Origin: a virus
Virus record (IMG/VR): IMGVR_UViG_3300044616_001451
Span: 1-37,719 of that record
Strand: one strand, 5' to 3'
Length of the DNA stretch: 37,719 nucleotides
The notes below the pieces were generated by a model that had not been told where the DNA came from, did no database searches, and saw nothing but the letters and a program-made list of their open reading frames with translations. The position numbers and the translations under genes are program-made. Shown in pieces: positions 1 to 8,234 of this stretch; the first letter of the stretch is position 1, and each line of letters opens with the position of its first letter.

Positions 1-127
1 CACCATCTACAAGGTTAAAGGCAAGCAAAAATGAATTGGATACCGCAATATCCCGACACCGAGGTGGACTACCCGCTAAATTCCCAAACGTCCCCCCTAC
101 AGTCGTGTCATATCGCTGAAGGACATT
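1..127. repeat. terminal direct repeat, left copy
   Basis: Bases 1-127 are identical to 37593-37719. The open frame of the tail gene continues through the join without a break, so the overlap marks a circular unit of 37,592 bp. A length of exactly 127 matches a widely used maximum assembly k-mer, so it is more likely an assembly overlap than a packaged terminal repeat. Confidence 0.95.
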
Positions 128-478
128 TTCAAAGTTTGTCGCCAAAACCACTTCATCATAAAGATCAAACCGCCAATCTATCGCCGCAGAATTGTACGTT
201 GTCCCGCTCACGTCAGACCATGTATTTGATCCCGTTAGCAAATAAAGATTTGTCTTTGTTCCAGCAAAAATATACTGCAAACCACGAGGCGTTTGAAACC
301 GAGCCGCCCCAATCACATCACTGGGCAATGCACCCGTCTGTTCACTTAATGTTTTAAAAGGCACATAATCCGTACCTTGAATCAACACATTCTTAGCCAT
401 GACAAGATTGCCATCGTTCCTATACGACCCCATATCAGGCCGCCATGGGCCAAAAGGAATCATATCCGTAAACGTCAT
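1..478 (-). CDS. tail hub/stabilisation-like virion protein, N-terminal part (gene wraps the join)
   Basis: This is the first 159 codons of a 490-residue protein whose remainder lies at 36598-37719. The start ATG at 478-476 overlaps the TGA of the upstream adaptor gene in an ATGA, which supports the start. The protein begins MTFTDMIPFGPWRPDMG and goes into beta-rich sequence without a signal peptide or membrane segment. Its place directly after the head-tail adaptor, and its size, fit a short-tail component that plugs or extends the portal, in the role P22 gp4/gp10 play. The family assignment is by position and general character; no catalytic motif is visible. Confidence 0.7.
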   Translation of the reverse strand, partial: MTFTDMIPFGPWRPDMGSYRNDGNLVMAKNVLIQGTDYVPFKTLSEQTGALPSDVIGAARFQTPRGLQYIFAGTKTNLYLLTGSNTWSDVSGTTYNSAAIDWRFDLYDEVVLATNFENVLQRYDTTVGGTFGNLAGSPPRCRDIAVSNSFLLAFNLVDG

Positions 479-1137
479 ATAAGACCTGCCGGACGCCTAA
501 CGACACGCTCACTTATTGTCTTTCTCACAGTCTCACGGCTAAACCATGCCGAAGAACGACGATCAAACATCCCTTGCCACGCCGCCATCTTATTTTCATC
601 ACTAAATCGCGGCGGGATATGCGCTAACGACCCATACAAATATAAAGATGGGTCCAGCCTCAATAACCAATTTGTCGTCTGTGTGTTGCTTAATGGCAAC
701 AGTTTCATCCAATACACAACATCCATTGTATAGTCCGAATCACTTGTGGGATAAAATTCTAACGCGCTTGTTATAACATCCGTATTTGAGGTGTTGCTAT
801 GCGTGATTTTTTCCGCATAAACCTCTGGTTTACCAGGGTATCCCGTCATTCTCGCTTCCCGAATGTCTTTTAAGGACCCAGACCGCAGCGTCTGATTGCC
901 AGAAATTGTGGCATCATAAACGCTTAAAACATCCGAAGGCAATGTTACTGTAGATGACCCCGTTGTCACCGAAAGCGACACTTCATTTTTCTTTTCTTGA
1001 GGCCAAAACGACGTGTCTACAGAATTTTCAAACAAGGCTATGGCCAGATCAATATCCGCCGTTATATCGTCACTGCGAGGAAAATACCGACGAATGGCCG
1101 CAACCAACTCTGAATAACTACTGATGGCAACTGGCAT
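475..1137 (-). CDS. head-tail adaptor protein (SU10/gp6-like)
   Basis: This 220-residue protein sits between capsid and tail genes. It has a helical N-terminus (SYSELVAAIRRYFPRSD), a beta-rich centre with TLPSDVLSVYDATISG, and a C-terminal part with YLYGSLAHIPPRFSDENK and a basic tail. This layout is typical of podovirus adaptor proteins that bind under the portal and begin the tail. It overlaps the upstream pentapeptide gene by 20 bp and the tail gene by an ATGA, so the genes are translationally coupled. The call rests on remembered family pattern plus synteny. A role in DNA gating is possible but not shown. Confidence 0.7.
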   Translation of the reverse strand: MPVAISSYSELVAAIRRYFPRSDDITADIDLAIALFENSVDTSFWPQEKKNEVSLSVTTGSSTVTLPSDVLSVYDATISGNQTLRSGSLKDIREARMTGYPGKPEVYAEKITHSNTSNTDVITSALEFYPTSDSDYTMDVVYWMKLLPLSNTQTTNWLLRLDPSLYLYGSLAHIPPRFSDENKMAAWQGMFDRRSSAWFSRETVRKTISERVVRRPAGLI

Positions 1138-1501
1138 CTAAACTGCTCCATCTGAGATCGGCATCTGTCGTCACAATGTCTTTTAACGTACAGTCCTTAA
1201 AAACCACACCCTGCAAACATGATCCAGTAAAATCACATCCCGTGAAGTTACACCGATTAAACACAAACCCACGAATATCATACCCACTAAAGTCTGTCCC
1301 AGAAAAATCTATCCCACTCGCATTCTTGTTTTTGACGCAAGAAAAGTCTAAATCATTGTCCCGCAAAACGTTTTCATCAACCTGAAAAGGATCAACAGAG
1401 TCTGATGTGTCTTGCAACGTCTCTTTGTTTTCTACCAAAACGTGTTCACCGTCTTGGTTTTTAATAATTCTAGGCGGTCGCCTTCTGCGTTTTATCGTCA
1501 C
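1118..1501 (-). CDS. pentapeptide-repeat protein in the structural module
   Basis: This 127-residue protein has a basic, disordered N-terminus (TIKRRRRPPRIIKN). From about residue 50 to 118 it carries pentapeptide-type repeats such as IDFSGTDFSGYDI, FNRCNFTGCDFTG and LQGVVFKDCTL. Such repeats fold into a right-handed quadrilateral beta helix. Some family members mimic DNA and bind gyrase; most have no known role. Its start overlaps the stop of the upstream gene in an ATGA. Its position inside the head-tail operon suggests a virion or assembly role, or simply late expression. No homologous structural function is known to me. Confidence 0.75.
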   Translation of the reverse strand: MTIKRRRRPPRIIKNQDGEHVLVENKETLQDTSDSVDPFQVDENVLRDNDLDFSCVKNKNASGIDFSGTDFSGYDIRGFVFNRCNFTGCDFTGSCLQGVVFKDCTLKDIVTTDADLRWSSLDASCHQ

Positions 1502-1821
1502 ACCATACTCCCGTGAAAAACTTTTGCGTGTGGGAAATGCTTTTCTATAATCCGTATCAATTCCGGCACGTCTTTTGTAATGTCATGACCATAATGCTTA
1601 CGAATAAAAGCCAATTCCAATTCATCTAAACGAAACATAGGAACATGATCTTTATTGCCATGCCACATTCGTTTACTAGCATCACGAGCATCCTGCCGCG
1701 ATTCATTGATCTTTTTTTGCGTATCGCCAACATAAGACCGATGAACGTGAACATCGTCACCATCCAAAACCAAATCTGTTTTGATGCCGTTTATAACCTG
1801 TCTTTTAACAATCTCTGTCAT
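1498..1821 (-). CDS. hypothetical protein in head-tail operon
   Basis: I do not recognise this 107-residue soluble protein. It is rich in charged residues (VHVHRSYVGDTQKKINESRQDARDASKRMW), and its C-terminal half looks helical. It has no membrane segment or known motif. It follows the small basic 44-residue gene and ends in an ATGA overlap with the pentapeptide gene. Its ATG comes directly after the T-run of an intrinsic terminator, so the only purine-rich stretch that could act as ribosome binding site lies inside the terminator hairpin. Translation may depend on read-through or on unfolding of that hairpin. Confidence 0.65.
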   Translation of the reverse strand: MTEIVKRQVINGIKTDLVLDGDDVHVHRSYVGDTQKKINESRQDARDASKRMWHGNKDHVPMFRLDELELAFIRKHYGHDITKDVPELIRIIEKHFPHAKVFHGSMV

Positions 1822-1823
1822 AC

Positions 1824-1853
1824 AAAAAAAGGGGAGGGAAGACCCCCCCCCTC
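1824..1853 (-). terminator. rho-independent terminator after the capsid genes
   Basis: Read on the minus strand there is a G-rich arm, a TCTT loop, CCCTCCCC and then seven T. The stem has about 8 pairs including a G-U. It lies between the capsid plus 44-residue genes and the tail genes, where it could lower downstream transcription relative to capsid. A nine-C run on the plus strand makes the exact length sensitive to sequencing error. Confidence 0.7.
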
Positions 1854-1857
1854 TCCA

Positions 1858-1992
1858 TTACTTCTTTTTAAACTTAGGGTCAACCATAGGTGTAGGCTTG
1901 CATTTCGCAAACATACTTTCCTGACCTGGTTTCTTCGCGTTATTCGGCATACTGCGGCCTTTAACGGGAGGATTCGTTGATTTCTTATCCAT
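1858..1992 (-). CDS. small basic hypothetical protein (44 aa)
   Basis: This short frame follows the major capsid gene. The product begins MDKKSTNPPVKGRSMPNN and ends MVDPKFKKK, strongly basic and rich in Pro, Lys and Asn, probably disordered. An AAAGG precedes the ATG at 1992. It is followed directly by a terminator. Small basic proteins directly after capsid genes can be minor head or DNA-binding proteins, but that role is only inferred from position. Confidence 0.6.
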   Translation of the reverse strand: MDKKSTNPPVKGRSMPNNAKKPGQESMFAKCKPTPMVDPKFKKK

Positions 1993-2014
1993 AAAAAAAA
2001 CCTTTCGTTTGTGT

Positions 2015-2956
2015 TTAGGTTAAGTCTGCAATAACGCCAGAGGCACGCTCATTACTGGCTTGCAAAGTATACTCTGCAAGAATCATAAAGCGTTCACTGT
2101 CTCCAATTTTAGCCAAAGGAACGTCTTGCAATTCACGCAAAAACGGAACTTCCCACATGTCGTTATCCAAAATGTGAACCGTCCGCGCACGAGAAAACGC
2201 ATTCAAAACAACTTTCACTTCACCAAAAGAGGTTGCAATGATCTCGAGTGCCGCCGTCAAACGCCCGTCCGATGTGTCTTGACGCTTAACTGTTGAATAC
2301 CAATCAAAAGTTTCAAACACCATCTTTTGACCAGTTGTCATCATAACCGTTTTGGTACCAGGACCAGCATTGTTAAAAATAGACTGCTGAACGGTCTCAA
2401 ACAAAGTTCTTGTAAAAGCACGTTGCGTTCCATCCGTGGCGGCCGTCGTTGTTGTTCCGTTAGCACCAGTAGCACCACGAGACACATTGGTAGAATACCA
2501 ACCTTCCAAAGGACGAAGCTGTCTTGCCGTGTTGGTTGCACCCGCCGCAGGAGCCTGATTCTGCGTCAAAATAAACTCCATGTCGCGCATAAGGTTTTGA
2601 TACCCATACGCAACCTGCTTGGCATACTCACTTTTATTCCCCGCCTTGTTGACACTTTCTTGTGTTCCAGAAACACCCGCTGTCAAAGTAGAGATCTGAG
2701 TGACGTTTGTCGGACGCACAGAAACTGTGTTTTGCAAAGTCGCAGCATCATCACCATCAATTCTTGCGTTGGCCGCAGGTGCCCGCAAGGTTACCGTTTG
2801 CCACTGATGGGTTATCCCCGTTGTAGTCGATCGTTTGCAAATCTCCGTCAAAAACGGACATTGCATCATGGATACGTTGTAGATAGCGTCAATAAACGCC
2901 TCTCGGTTGGACGTTGCACCCGTGTAGGTGTCAACAGCATTTGTAGGTAAAGGCAT
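2015..2956 (-). CDS. major capsid protein (SU10/DUF5309-like)
   Basis: This 313-residue protein opens MPLPTNAVDTYTGATSNREA, followed by FIDAIYNVSMMQCPFLTEI, the N-terminal pattern I associate with SU10-type (DUF5309) capsid proteins. The interior has alternating beta and helical sequence with GYQNLMRDMEFILTQ, and the C-terminus is an all-beta region with LRELQDVPLAKIGDSERFM. It would form the icosahedral shell with an HK97-type fold. It follows directly after the acidic scaffold gene, as in podoviruses. No protease gene is nearby, which fits a separate-scaffold assembly route instead of proteolytic maturation. A terminator follows it after one small gene. Confidence 0.88.
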   Translation of the reverse strand: MPLPTNAVDTYTGATSNREAFIDAIYNVSMMQCPFLTEICKRSTTTGITHQWQTVTLRAPAANARIDGDDAATLQNTVSVRPTNVTQISTLTAGVSGTQESVNKAGNKSEYAKQVAYGYQNLMRDMEFILTQNQAPAAGATNTARQLRPLEGWYSTNVSRGATGANGTTTTAATDGTQRAFTRTLFETVQQSIFNNAGPGTKTVMMTTGQKMVFETFDWYSTVKRQDTSDGRLTAALEIIATSFGEVKVVLNAFSRARTVHILDNDMWEVPFLRELQDVPLAKIGDSERFMILAEYTLQASNERASGVIADLT

Positions 2957-2979
2957 AAGATTGTCTTTCTTTTAAAAGG

Positions 2980-3924
2980 TTAATTTGTTTTTAGGGTCCT
3001 CCACAATGCCGCCACATTGTCGATCTTTTCTGATTGGCTGGACGCATTTCGTATATTAGCCCGCAACGTGCGAATGTTGGATTGCTTAATATCGCTGTCC
3101 GTAACCGTCACCTTGCCAACAGAACGCTTTATCACCTTGGGTGCCTCTTTCACAGGTTTCAAAACCTCCGAGGATTTTATCTTCATGTCATTGTATGCCA
3201 TTGCATCTTTAGCCATCACAAAAAACCGAGCATCCATTATCTCTGCCACAATGTTTTGAGGAACGTCATAAGTTTTGGATACAAACTCAGCAACCTTTTG
3301 TAAACCATTATCTTTCAACAAATCAGGCGCACGTTTTTCTAAAATTTTATGTTGCTCTCTGAAAAAAGCCTCGTTGTATTGATTCGACTCTTGCTGCTTT
3401 TCCTCTCGGATTTTACGCAACGCTTCGCCCCGCGCCTTGGCTTGGTCTTCAATAGATTGCTTTTGGTACTGCAACTTAGCAACCTCTGTCCAATCATCTT
3501 CAGCCGCCGCCTGCCGAATCAAAGCATCCACCTGTGAAAGACTCGCGCTAACATCTGAATTATCAGAAAGGATTTTTTCCATCACATCCAGCTTTTCAAT
3601 TAGCTGCTGTTTCATGTCCAAAACATCCTGCGGCAACCCAACATCCTTAGGTTGCTGCTTTTCCGAATAAGAAGCCACCAACTCACTCAAAGGCACCTTC
3701 TTCGTTTCTTCACCAACCTGAAACTCTATCAAATCATCAGGACTAGAATCCTCAACCGCAACCTCTTCAGTGCTTTCAGGGGATTCTACAGCCGCTTCCG
3801 GCTCTTTGTTTTCTTCCACAGCAACGTCTTCGTTTGCGGGCTCAATAACCTTTTCTGGCTCGGCAACCGCAACATCTTCACTTTTCATTTTTTCGTATGC
3901 TTCAATGGCAGAATCAATAGACAT
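2980..3924 (-). CDS. capsid scaffolding protein
   Basis: This 314-residue, very acidic, helix-rich protein lies just upstream of the capsid gene. The N-terminal third is almost all Glu, Val, Ala and Pro (residues about 18-75). The middle is a likely coiled coil around LIEKLDVMEKILSDNSD and LQYQKQSIEDQAKARG. The C-terminus is basic (KVIKRSVGKVTVTDSDIK), as scaffold proteins often have for contact with the capsid shell. Position between portal and capsid is the classic scaffold slot. I see no protease motif. Confidence 0.82.
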   Translation of the reverse strand: MSIDSAIEAYEKMKSEDVAVAEPEKVIEPANEDVAVEENKEPEAAVESPESTEEVAVEDSSPDDLIEFQVGEETKKVPLSELVASYSEKQQPKDVGLPQDVLDMKQQLIEKLDVMEKILSDNSDVSASLSQVDALIRQAAAEDDWTEVAKLQYQKQSIEDQAKARGEALRKIREEKQQESNQYNEAFFREQHKILEKRAPDLLKDNGLQKVAEFVSKTYDVPQNIVAEIMDARFFVMAKDAMAYNDMKIKSSEVLKPVKEAPKVIKRSVGKVTVTDSDIKQSNIRTLRANIRNASSQSEKIDNVAALWRTLKTN

Positions 3925-3928
3925 AATG

Positions 3929-4162
3929 TTAATCCTTGGTTGAATTGTGTTTATTGATAATCCCTTGAAGAATCAAGTTAATTGATTCAAGACCCTTGAT
4001 TCTTGCATAAAAAGATTCTCTAAGGACGGTTTCTTCAGGTTTTGATGACATCATCTGATCCACAAGGGACATCCGCGCATCCGTAAGGATAGACTTAAAC
4101 ACAGGGCAATCTAACAACTCCCTTGCCTTCATAGCCTTATCTGACAGTGCAACGTAATCCAT
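3929..4162 (-). CDS. conserved small protein before the scaffold gene
   Basis: This 77-residue all-helical protein contains MMSSKPEETVLRESFYARIK and then GLESINLILQGIINKHN. Small proteins with this type of SSxPEET-R-x-x-YxRIK segment occur between portal and scaffold genes of related phages, but I know no function. It ends five bases before the scaffold ATG, so the two are probably cotranslated. A head assembly role is inferred from position only. Confidence 0.65.
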   Translation of the reverse strand: MDYVALSDKAMKARELLDCPVFKSILTDARMSLVDQMMSSKPEETVLRESFYARIKGLESINLILQGIINKHNSTKD

Positions 4163-4173
4163 ACAATCCGTTT

Positions 4174-4689
4174 CTAAAGTATAACTCTCATAGCACTTAG
4201 TAGTGCCATTGTTTCTTTTTGTTCTATTTCCAAATAAATGTCAATAATTTCCATATCTTCTTTTAAAAGAGCTTTAAGGGCCATCAAAGCATCCTGTAAT
4301 TCCTTTTGCTTTTGCTTTTCTTGGGCCTCAAAAACTTGCTGTGTTTTTAATGCCTTTTCTAGCCGTTTAATCTCTAAGTCTAAAACTTTAAACTTTTCAA
4401 TGTTTTGAGAATAATCAATAAGTTTTCGGACAACCCTTTTAATTTTGGGCTGTTCAAACGCAATGATTTTTTGTCCAATGCTTTGTAACTCTTGATCTTC
4501 TATTTTCCGAACGCTAAACCTAAGAACCTCTCTTTCTTTCTCCCATCTTTTTCTTTGTTTTTCCCGTATTTGTTTTCTTTTGGCTTCCAATGTGCCGCCG
4601 CCAACAGCAGGCACGCTTGGTGATGTAATGGCCGGTGTCCAGTAGTTTCCTGCCCAGTATGTTTTTGCCCAATACTGATTTGACCACAT
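4174..4689 (-). CDS. coiled-coil protein with N-terminal Trp/Tyr repeats
   Basis: This 171-residue protein has two parts. Residues 2-18 hold a repeat built of W/Y-W-A/G units (QYWAKTYWAGNYW), then a Pro/Gly-rich hinge. From about residue 35 to the end it is a long charged coiled coil (KRKQIREKQRKRWEKEREV and later LEIKRLEKALKTQQVFEAQ). The aromatic N-terminal repeat is seen in some phage proteins next to portal genes; its role is unknown to me. It lies ten bases after the portal stop. It could be a capsid-internal or portal-associated protein. Confidence 0.65.
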   Translation of the reverse strand: MWSNQYWAKTYWAGNYWTPAITSPSVPAVGGGTLEAKRKQIREKQRKRWEKEREVLRFSVRKIEDQELQSIGQKIIAFEQPKIKRVVRKLIDYSQNIEKFKVLDLEIKRLEKALKTQQVFEAQEKQKQKELQDALMALKALLKEDMEIIDIYLEIEQKETMALLSAMRVIL

Positions 4690-4698
4690 TTTAAAAGG

Positions 4699-6966
4699 CT
4701 ACTCTGTTTCAATGCGCGTAACGCGACCATTCTCACGGACAATGCGCTTTGGCTTCTGTATCATAGATAAAGCACTCTGTGTGTTTTGCGTACTTGCAGC
4801 CGAAAACTCCTTAATGGCATCCCCAATCTTTGAAATAGCCTCACTCACAGATGCCATCTGCTTTTCCATATTGCTTTCTTTTTCAGAATCATCACTTTTT
4901 TCTTCCTCTTCCTCTTGCTCTGGCGGCTCAGCCATCATCAATGCACGGTTTGCCTCTTCATCCGCAATCTTTTTGCCCTGTTCCATCAGTAACTTGGCTT
5001 TCTCAAGTTCCAGTTTCTGAAGAGAGATTTGCGCTTTCATGACTTCAACCTGTAACGAACCCGCCTTATAAGCCGCATCCGCCGCCACTCTTCCCTCTTC
5101 AATGTCCATAGCCTTATCCATAGGCTCAGGCGGCGGTGGCGCAGGCTGAAACTCATCAGGATTTGCAAAGTACTTTTCTACATCACCCAAACCAGACAGC
5201 GTCACCAACTCCGACATTGTCCTATACAAATGCTGAGGCGTTAACAGAGGATTGTTCATCAAACCCTGCGCCGCTATGTTCTGCTGCAACGCTAAAACAC
5301 CCTGCAACGCTAAAACCTTCGCTTCCTTATCCGTCCGACCCGTGCCCACCGTAATGTCAAAAGACTTCCGCTTTCTCCACTCCCTAGGATCAACCTCGTA
5401 ATACTTACCCGAATCACGCAAGATCATAGAATCTTTAGCATACTTCCTAAGTAACTCATGCGTCTTTAAATACAAAGACTTAATGCCAGTCTCAGCAAAG
5501 ATACGCACAATGTTCTTTAATTTCTTCTGAGACGCATTTAAAATACTTGCACCCACAAACTGCGTACTCTCCGATAATGCCGCTGGGTCCAACCCCTGCG
5601 TCACCTTCGATATACCCGTGCGACGCTCCGCTAACTCGTCCAACAGCCCCAATATAGGTATGTTCTTGTCCGCCACATACTCCACGTTCAACGGCATTAT
5701 GCCTTCCGTATTTGCCGCTGGAATCACACCCCCAGGATCAGCATCCGCCAGCATCTTTGTATCCAATCCCGTCGTATCAGGAACAATCGTCACAGGCGCA
5801 TTATGCTGCATCATGTTGTTCAACGTACCACGCAACAAAGTACTCTTATACCGCTGAATATCCCCAATCTCGTCATACTTGGAAATACCCCAAAACCTAT
5901 GAGGCACAATGTTTGGTGACAATGCGCAGTAAGGAATCGAATCCGCCTCCTCACATTCCAACACCACAGTCACACCATTCCCAGTTTGTCCATAACCAAA
6001 TGTTCCACCAACAATGGCACGATATAACCGCATATCCCCATTGTTCTTAACATCTGCACGAAAGTATGTCTCCATAATCTCAACGCGATCCGTAAACGTG
6101 CTTTTATCGCCCGCTCCAACATTCTGAAACGAATTTAAACGATCAGAATCTCTCGCCCGTTCTTCTTCGGAATTAAACAAAATCGTTGTTTTAGGTACAC
6201 GATCAATCTTTTCCAAACTATAGCCAGCCGCCACCAAATCAGAACGACGCGCATACACACGCTCTGCGACAAACATAGCATCATCAAGATTTAAACTCGA
6301 ATGCGTCTTATCCACAAAAAAGTTTTCAGGCTGTATGCACTCAATACGAACCTGCGACACATCACTCTTTCTAACACAATCCACATCAAACCGCGCCATC
6401 ATCACCATCTCAGGCGGCATCATCTGAATCTCATCAATAGATAACTCTTGCTCACCAAGAAACGCCGTAACCGCCTTAACCTCTACGTCCTTATCATTCA
6501 TCAAGGCCGCAAACGCCTGAAACGATTGCATCTTATACGTCTCGCGTTCTTTGTTGACCACATCGTCCCAATAAACTTTGACAATCCCATTCTTTTGAAT
6601 CAAAGCATCCTTTAACCACGTATAGAACAACAAGAACCCATTGTTCTGCTCTTCGATAATGGTTTTCACCATCTTCGTTTCTTGCTCCGCCGCCTGTATA
6701 TCGTTCATGTTCTCAGCCACAAACGATCCAATGGGTGAGGTGCTAAAGTATATGTCCATGCACTCTGCTAACGTCCACTCCACAGCATCAAAGACATCAG
6801 AGGATACAAACTGACTCCATCCCTCTTTCTCACCGCCAAACAAATCACGGTTGTAATACTTAAGACCTAACGTCCTCTCTCTAGTCAAGTCGGTGTTATA
6901 TTGCCCAATGTCACCCCAATAGGACTGCACAATACCAATCACATCATCATCTTTTAACTTAGCCAT
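4699..6966 (-). CDS. portal protein (podovirus P22/SU10-like)
   Basis: This 755-residue protein follows the large terminase with a TAATG overlap. N-terminal features such as RTLGLKYYNRDLFGGEKEGWSQFVSSDV and DAVEWTLAECMDIYF match long podovirus portals. The middle includes YCALSPNIVPHRFWGISKYDE and GISKVTQGLDP, typical of the stem and wing. The C-terminal 150 residues are a long helical, Glu/Lys-rich barrel region (VMKAQISLQKLELEKAKLLM). It would form the dodecameric DNA channel at one vertex and bind the terminase. The length agrees with P22-type portals, which have a C-terminal barrel. Confidence 0.88.
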   Translation of the reverse strand: MAKLKDDDVIGIVQSYWGDIGQYNTDLTRERTLGLKYYNRDLFGGEKEGWSQFVSSDVFDAVEWTLAECMDIYFSTSPIGSFVAENMNDIQAAEQETKMVKTIIEEQNNGFLLFYTWLKDALIQKNGIVKVYWDDVVNKERETYKMQSFQAFAALMNDKDVEVKAVTAFLGEQELSIDEIQMMPPEMVMMARFDVDCVRKSDVSQVRIECIQPENFFVDKTHSSLNLDDAMFVAERVYARRSDLVAAGYSLEKIDRVPKTTILFNSEEERARDSDRLNSFQNVGAGDKSTFTDRVEIMETYFRADVKNNGDMRLYRAIVGGTFGYGQTGNGVTVVLECEEADSIPYCALSPNIVPHRFWGISKYDEIGDIQRYKSTLLRGTLNNMMQHNAPVTIVPDTTGLDTKMLADADPGGVIPAANTEGIMPLNVEYVADKNIPILGLLDELAERRTGISKVTQGLDPAALSESTQFVGASILNASQKKLKNIVRIFAETGIKSLYLKTHELLRKYAKDSMILRDSGKYYEVDPREWRKRKSFDITVGTGRTDKEAKVLALQGVLALQQNIAAQGLMNNPLLTPQHLYRTMSELVTLSGLGDVEKYFANPDEFQPAPPPPEPMDKAMDIEEGRVAADAAYKAGSLQVEVMKAQISLQKLELEKAKLLMEQGKKIADEEANRALMMAEPPEQEEEEEKSDDSEKESNMEKQMASVSEAISKIGDAIKEFSAASTQNTQSALSMIQKPKRIVRENGRVTRIETE

Positions 6967-8234
6967 TAAACCATCATCCTTCTGCTAGGGGCTGCATATT
7001 GCATCTGACGTGATGCCACCTTACTAAATCCTTCGCACGCATACCTTAAAGCGTCAATGCAATGGTCATCTTGCCCTTTTGCTATCTCAGGCAATACCTT
7101 ACCGCTGTCTTTATCCGTTGCATAGCTATAAAAGGACAGTTCGTTTATCGTCTCTTCACACCGTGGATGCACAACAATCCTGTATCCCTTTAGCAACTCT
7201 ACACCCTCAATCACGCTGTTCTTGCCCTTGAGGCTAGGCATCATCTTAGGGAATCCGTGCCTTTTCATGTGCGATATGGTCTCAGGCCGTGATGAATCCG
7301 CCACAATGATATACCGTTGGCTCTCTGGTATGCTCAGAAACATCTTAGGCAAGTCTATTGTCTCACACTGTTTGAGTACAAGCTCTTGGTCAATGTATAA
7401 CGTGCGCTCTTTGAGATAGCAGCGTATCAGGACCGTGGGGTCAACGCTAAACCCAAAGTCACAGCCAAATTGGAACACAGCATCAGGGTCAGTCTCAAAG
7501 GATTGTATCGTCCAGTTGGTGAACACAGTCTTTTCATCGGGGTCTGTAGCAAACTGGCCAAAGATAAACCGCTGTTTCTGCTGTTCATTCATGTTCTCCA
7601 TTAACTGCTGGATATAATCGCTGGATATGTTTTGCACATTATCGCTAGGATTAAGCACTAGGGAAACATAATCACCAGGCGTGACGTGCTTTTCCTTGGT
7701 GTAGTAGTTCATGCCCTGCACGAACATGGGAAAAGACCAGTGCGAGATATGCGGCGGGTTTTGGTCATAAAAGAACTTGTTCTTGGCCGCGCTCTTTTGG
7801 CTCAACCGTGAATACATGAAGGACACGGTGCTAAACATCATCTCGCTGCATTCGTTGAAGTATATGGTGGTGTATTCATTCCCCAGCATCTTCTCTTTCG
7901 CGCCTTCATCCACGCCCATGATCTCAATCATCGACCCATTGGGAAAGGTCACCGTCATCTCTGTCTTGTTTACTCTCAGCGCGACATTCGCATATCGACT
8001 GGCTATCACATCCTGCACAGTGCCAAGCCACAACGAACGCCTTGCTGCTGTCTGTGTCTGCCTAATAATGGCGTGACGTGTGCCAGGATACTTCAAAGCC
8101 CTAAGAAAGACCGTATGCATTAAAAGGAACGTCTTACCCGATCTTGAGCCACCATAAAGCATGACATGCTTTGCATCGCTTCCCAGCAGCTTTAAGGCTT
8201 CCTTTTGCTTATCCGTCCACGCAATAAGCATCAA
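6966..8234 (-). CDS. terL: terminase large subunit
   Basis: This 422-residue protein is the packaging motor. The ATPase domain has a Walker A GGSRSGKT at residues 28-35 and a Walker B-like TIYFNE at 123-128 with catalytic Glu128 (Asn instead of the usual preceding Asp). The RNase H-like nuclease domain shows the acidic cluster: Asp259 in CDFGFSVDPT, Asp313 in ADSSRPE and Asp390/Asp394 in DDHCIDALRY. It overlaps the small terminase gene by 4 bp and the portal gene by 1 bp. The size and motif order are those of a complete enzyme. Confidence 0.95.
   Translation of the reverse strand: MMLIAWTDKQKEALKLLGSDAKHVMLYGGSRSGKTFLLMHTVFLRALKYPGTRHAIIRQTQTAARRSLWLGTVQDVIASRYANVALRVNKTEMTVTFPNGSMIEIMGVDEGAKEKMLGNEYTTIYFNECSEMMFSTVSFMYSRLSQKSAAKNKFFYDQNPPHISHWSFPMFVQGMNYYTKEKHVTPGDYVSLVLNPSDNVQNISSDYIQQLMENMNEQQKQRFIFGQFATDPDEKTVFTNWTIQSFETDPDAVFQFGCDFGFSVDPTVLIRCYLKERTLYIDQELVLKQCETIDLPKMFLSIPESQRYIIVADSSRPETISHMKRHGFPKMMPSLKGKNSVIEGVELLKGYRIVVHPRCEETINELSFYSYATDKDSGKVLPEIAKGQDDHCIDALRYACEGFSKVASRQMQYAAPSRRMMV

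Noticed and set aside
1-127. Packaged direct terminal repeats as in T7
   Set aside because: The length equals an assembly k-mer and the end falls inside a tail gene, which is unusual for true terminal repeats; coverage data would be needed to accept them.
2327-2950. 207-residue plus-strand frame opposite the capsid gene
   Set aside because: Arg/Cys/Ser-rich antisense shadow of the capsid gene without a ribosome site.
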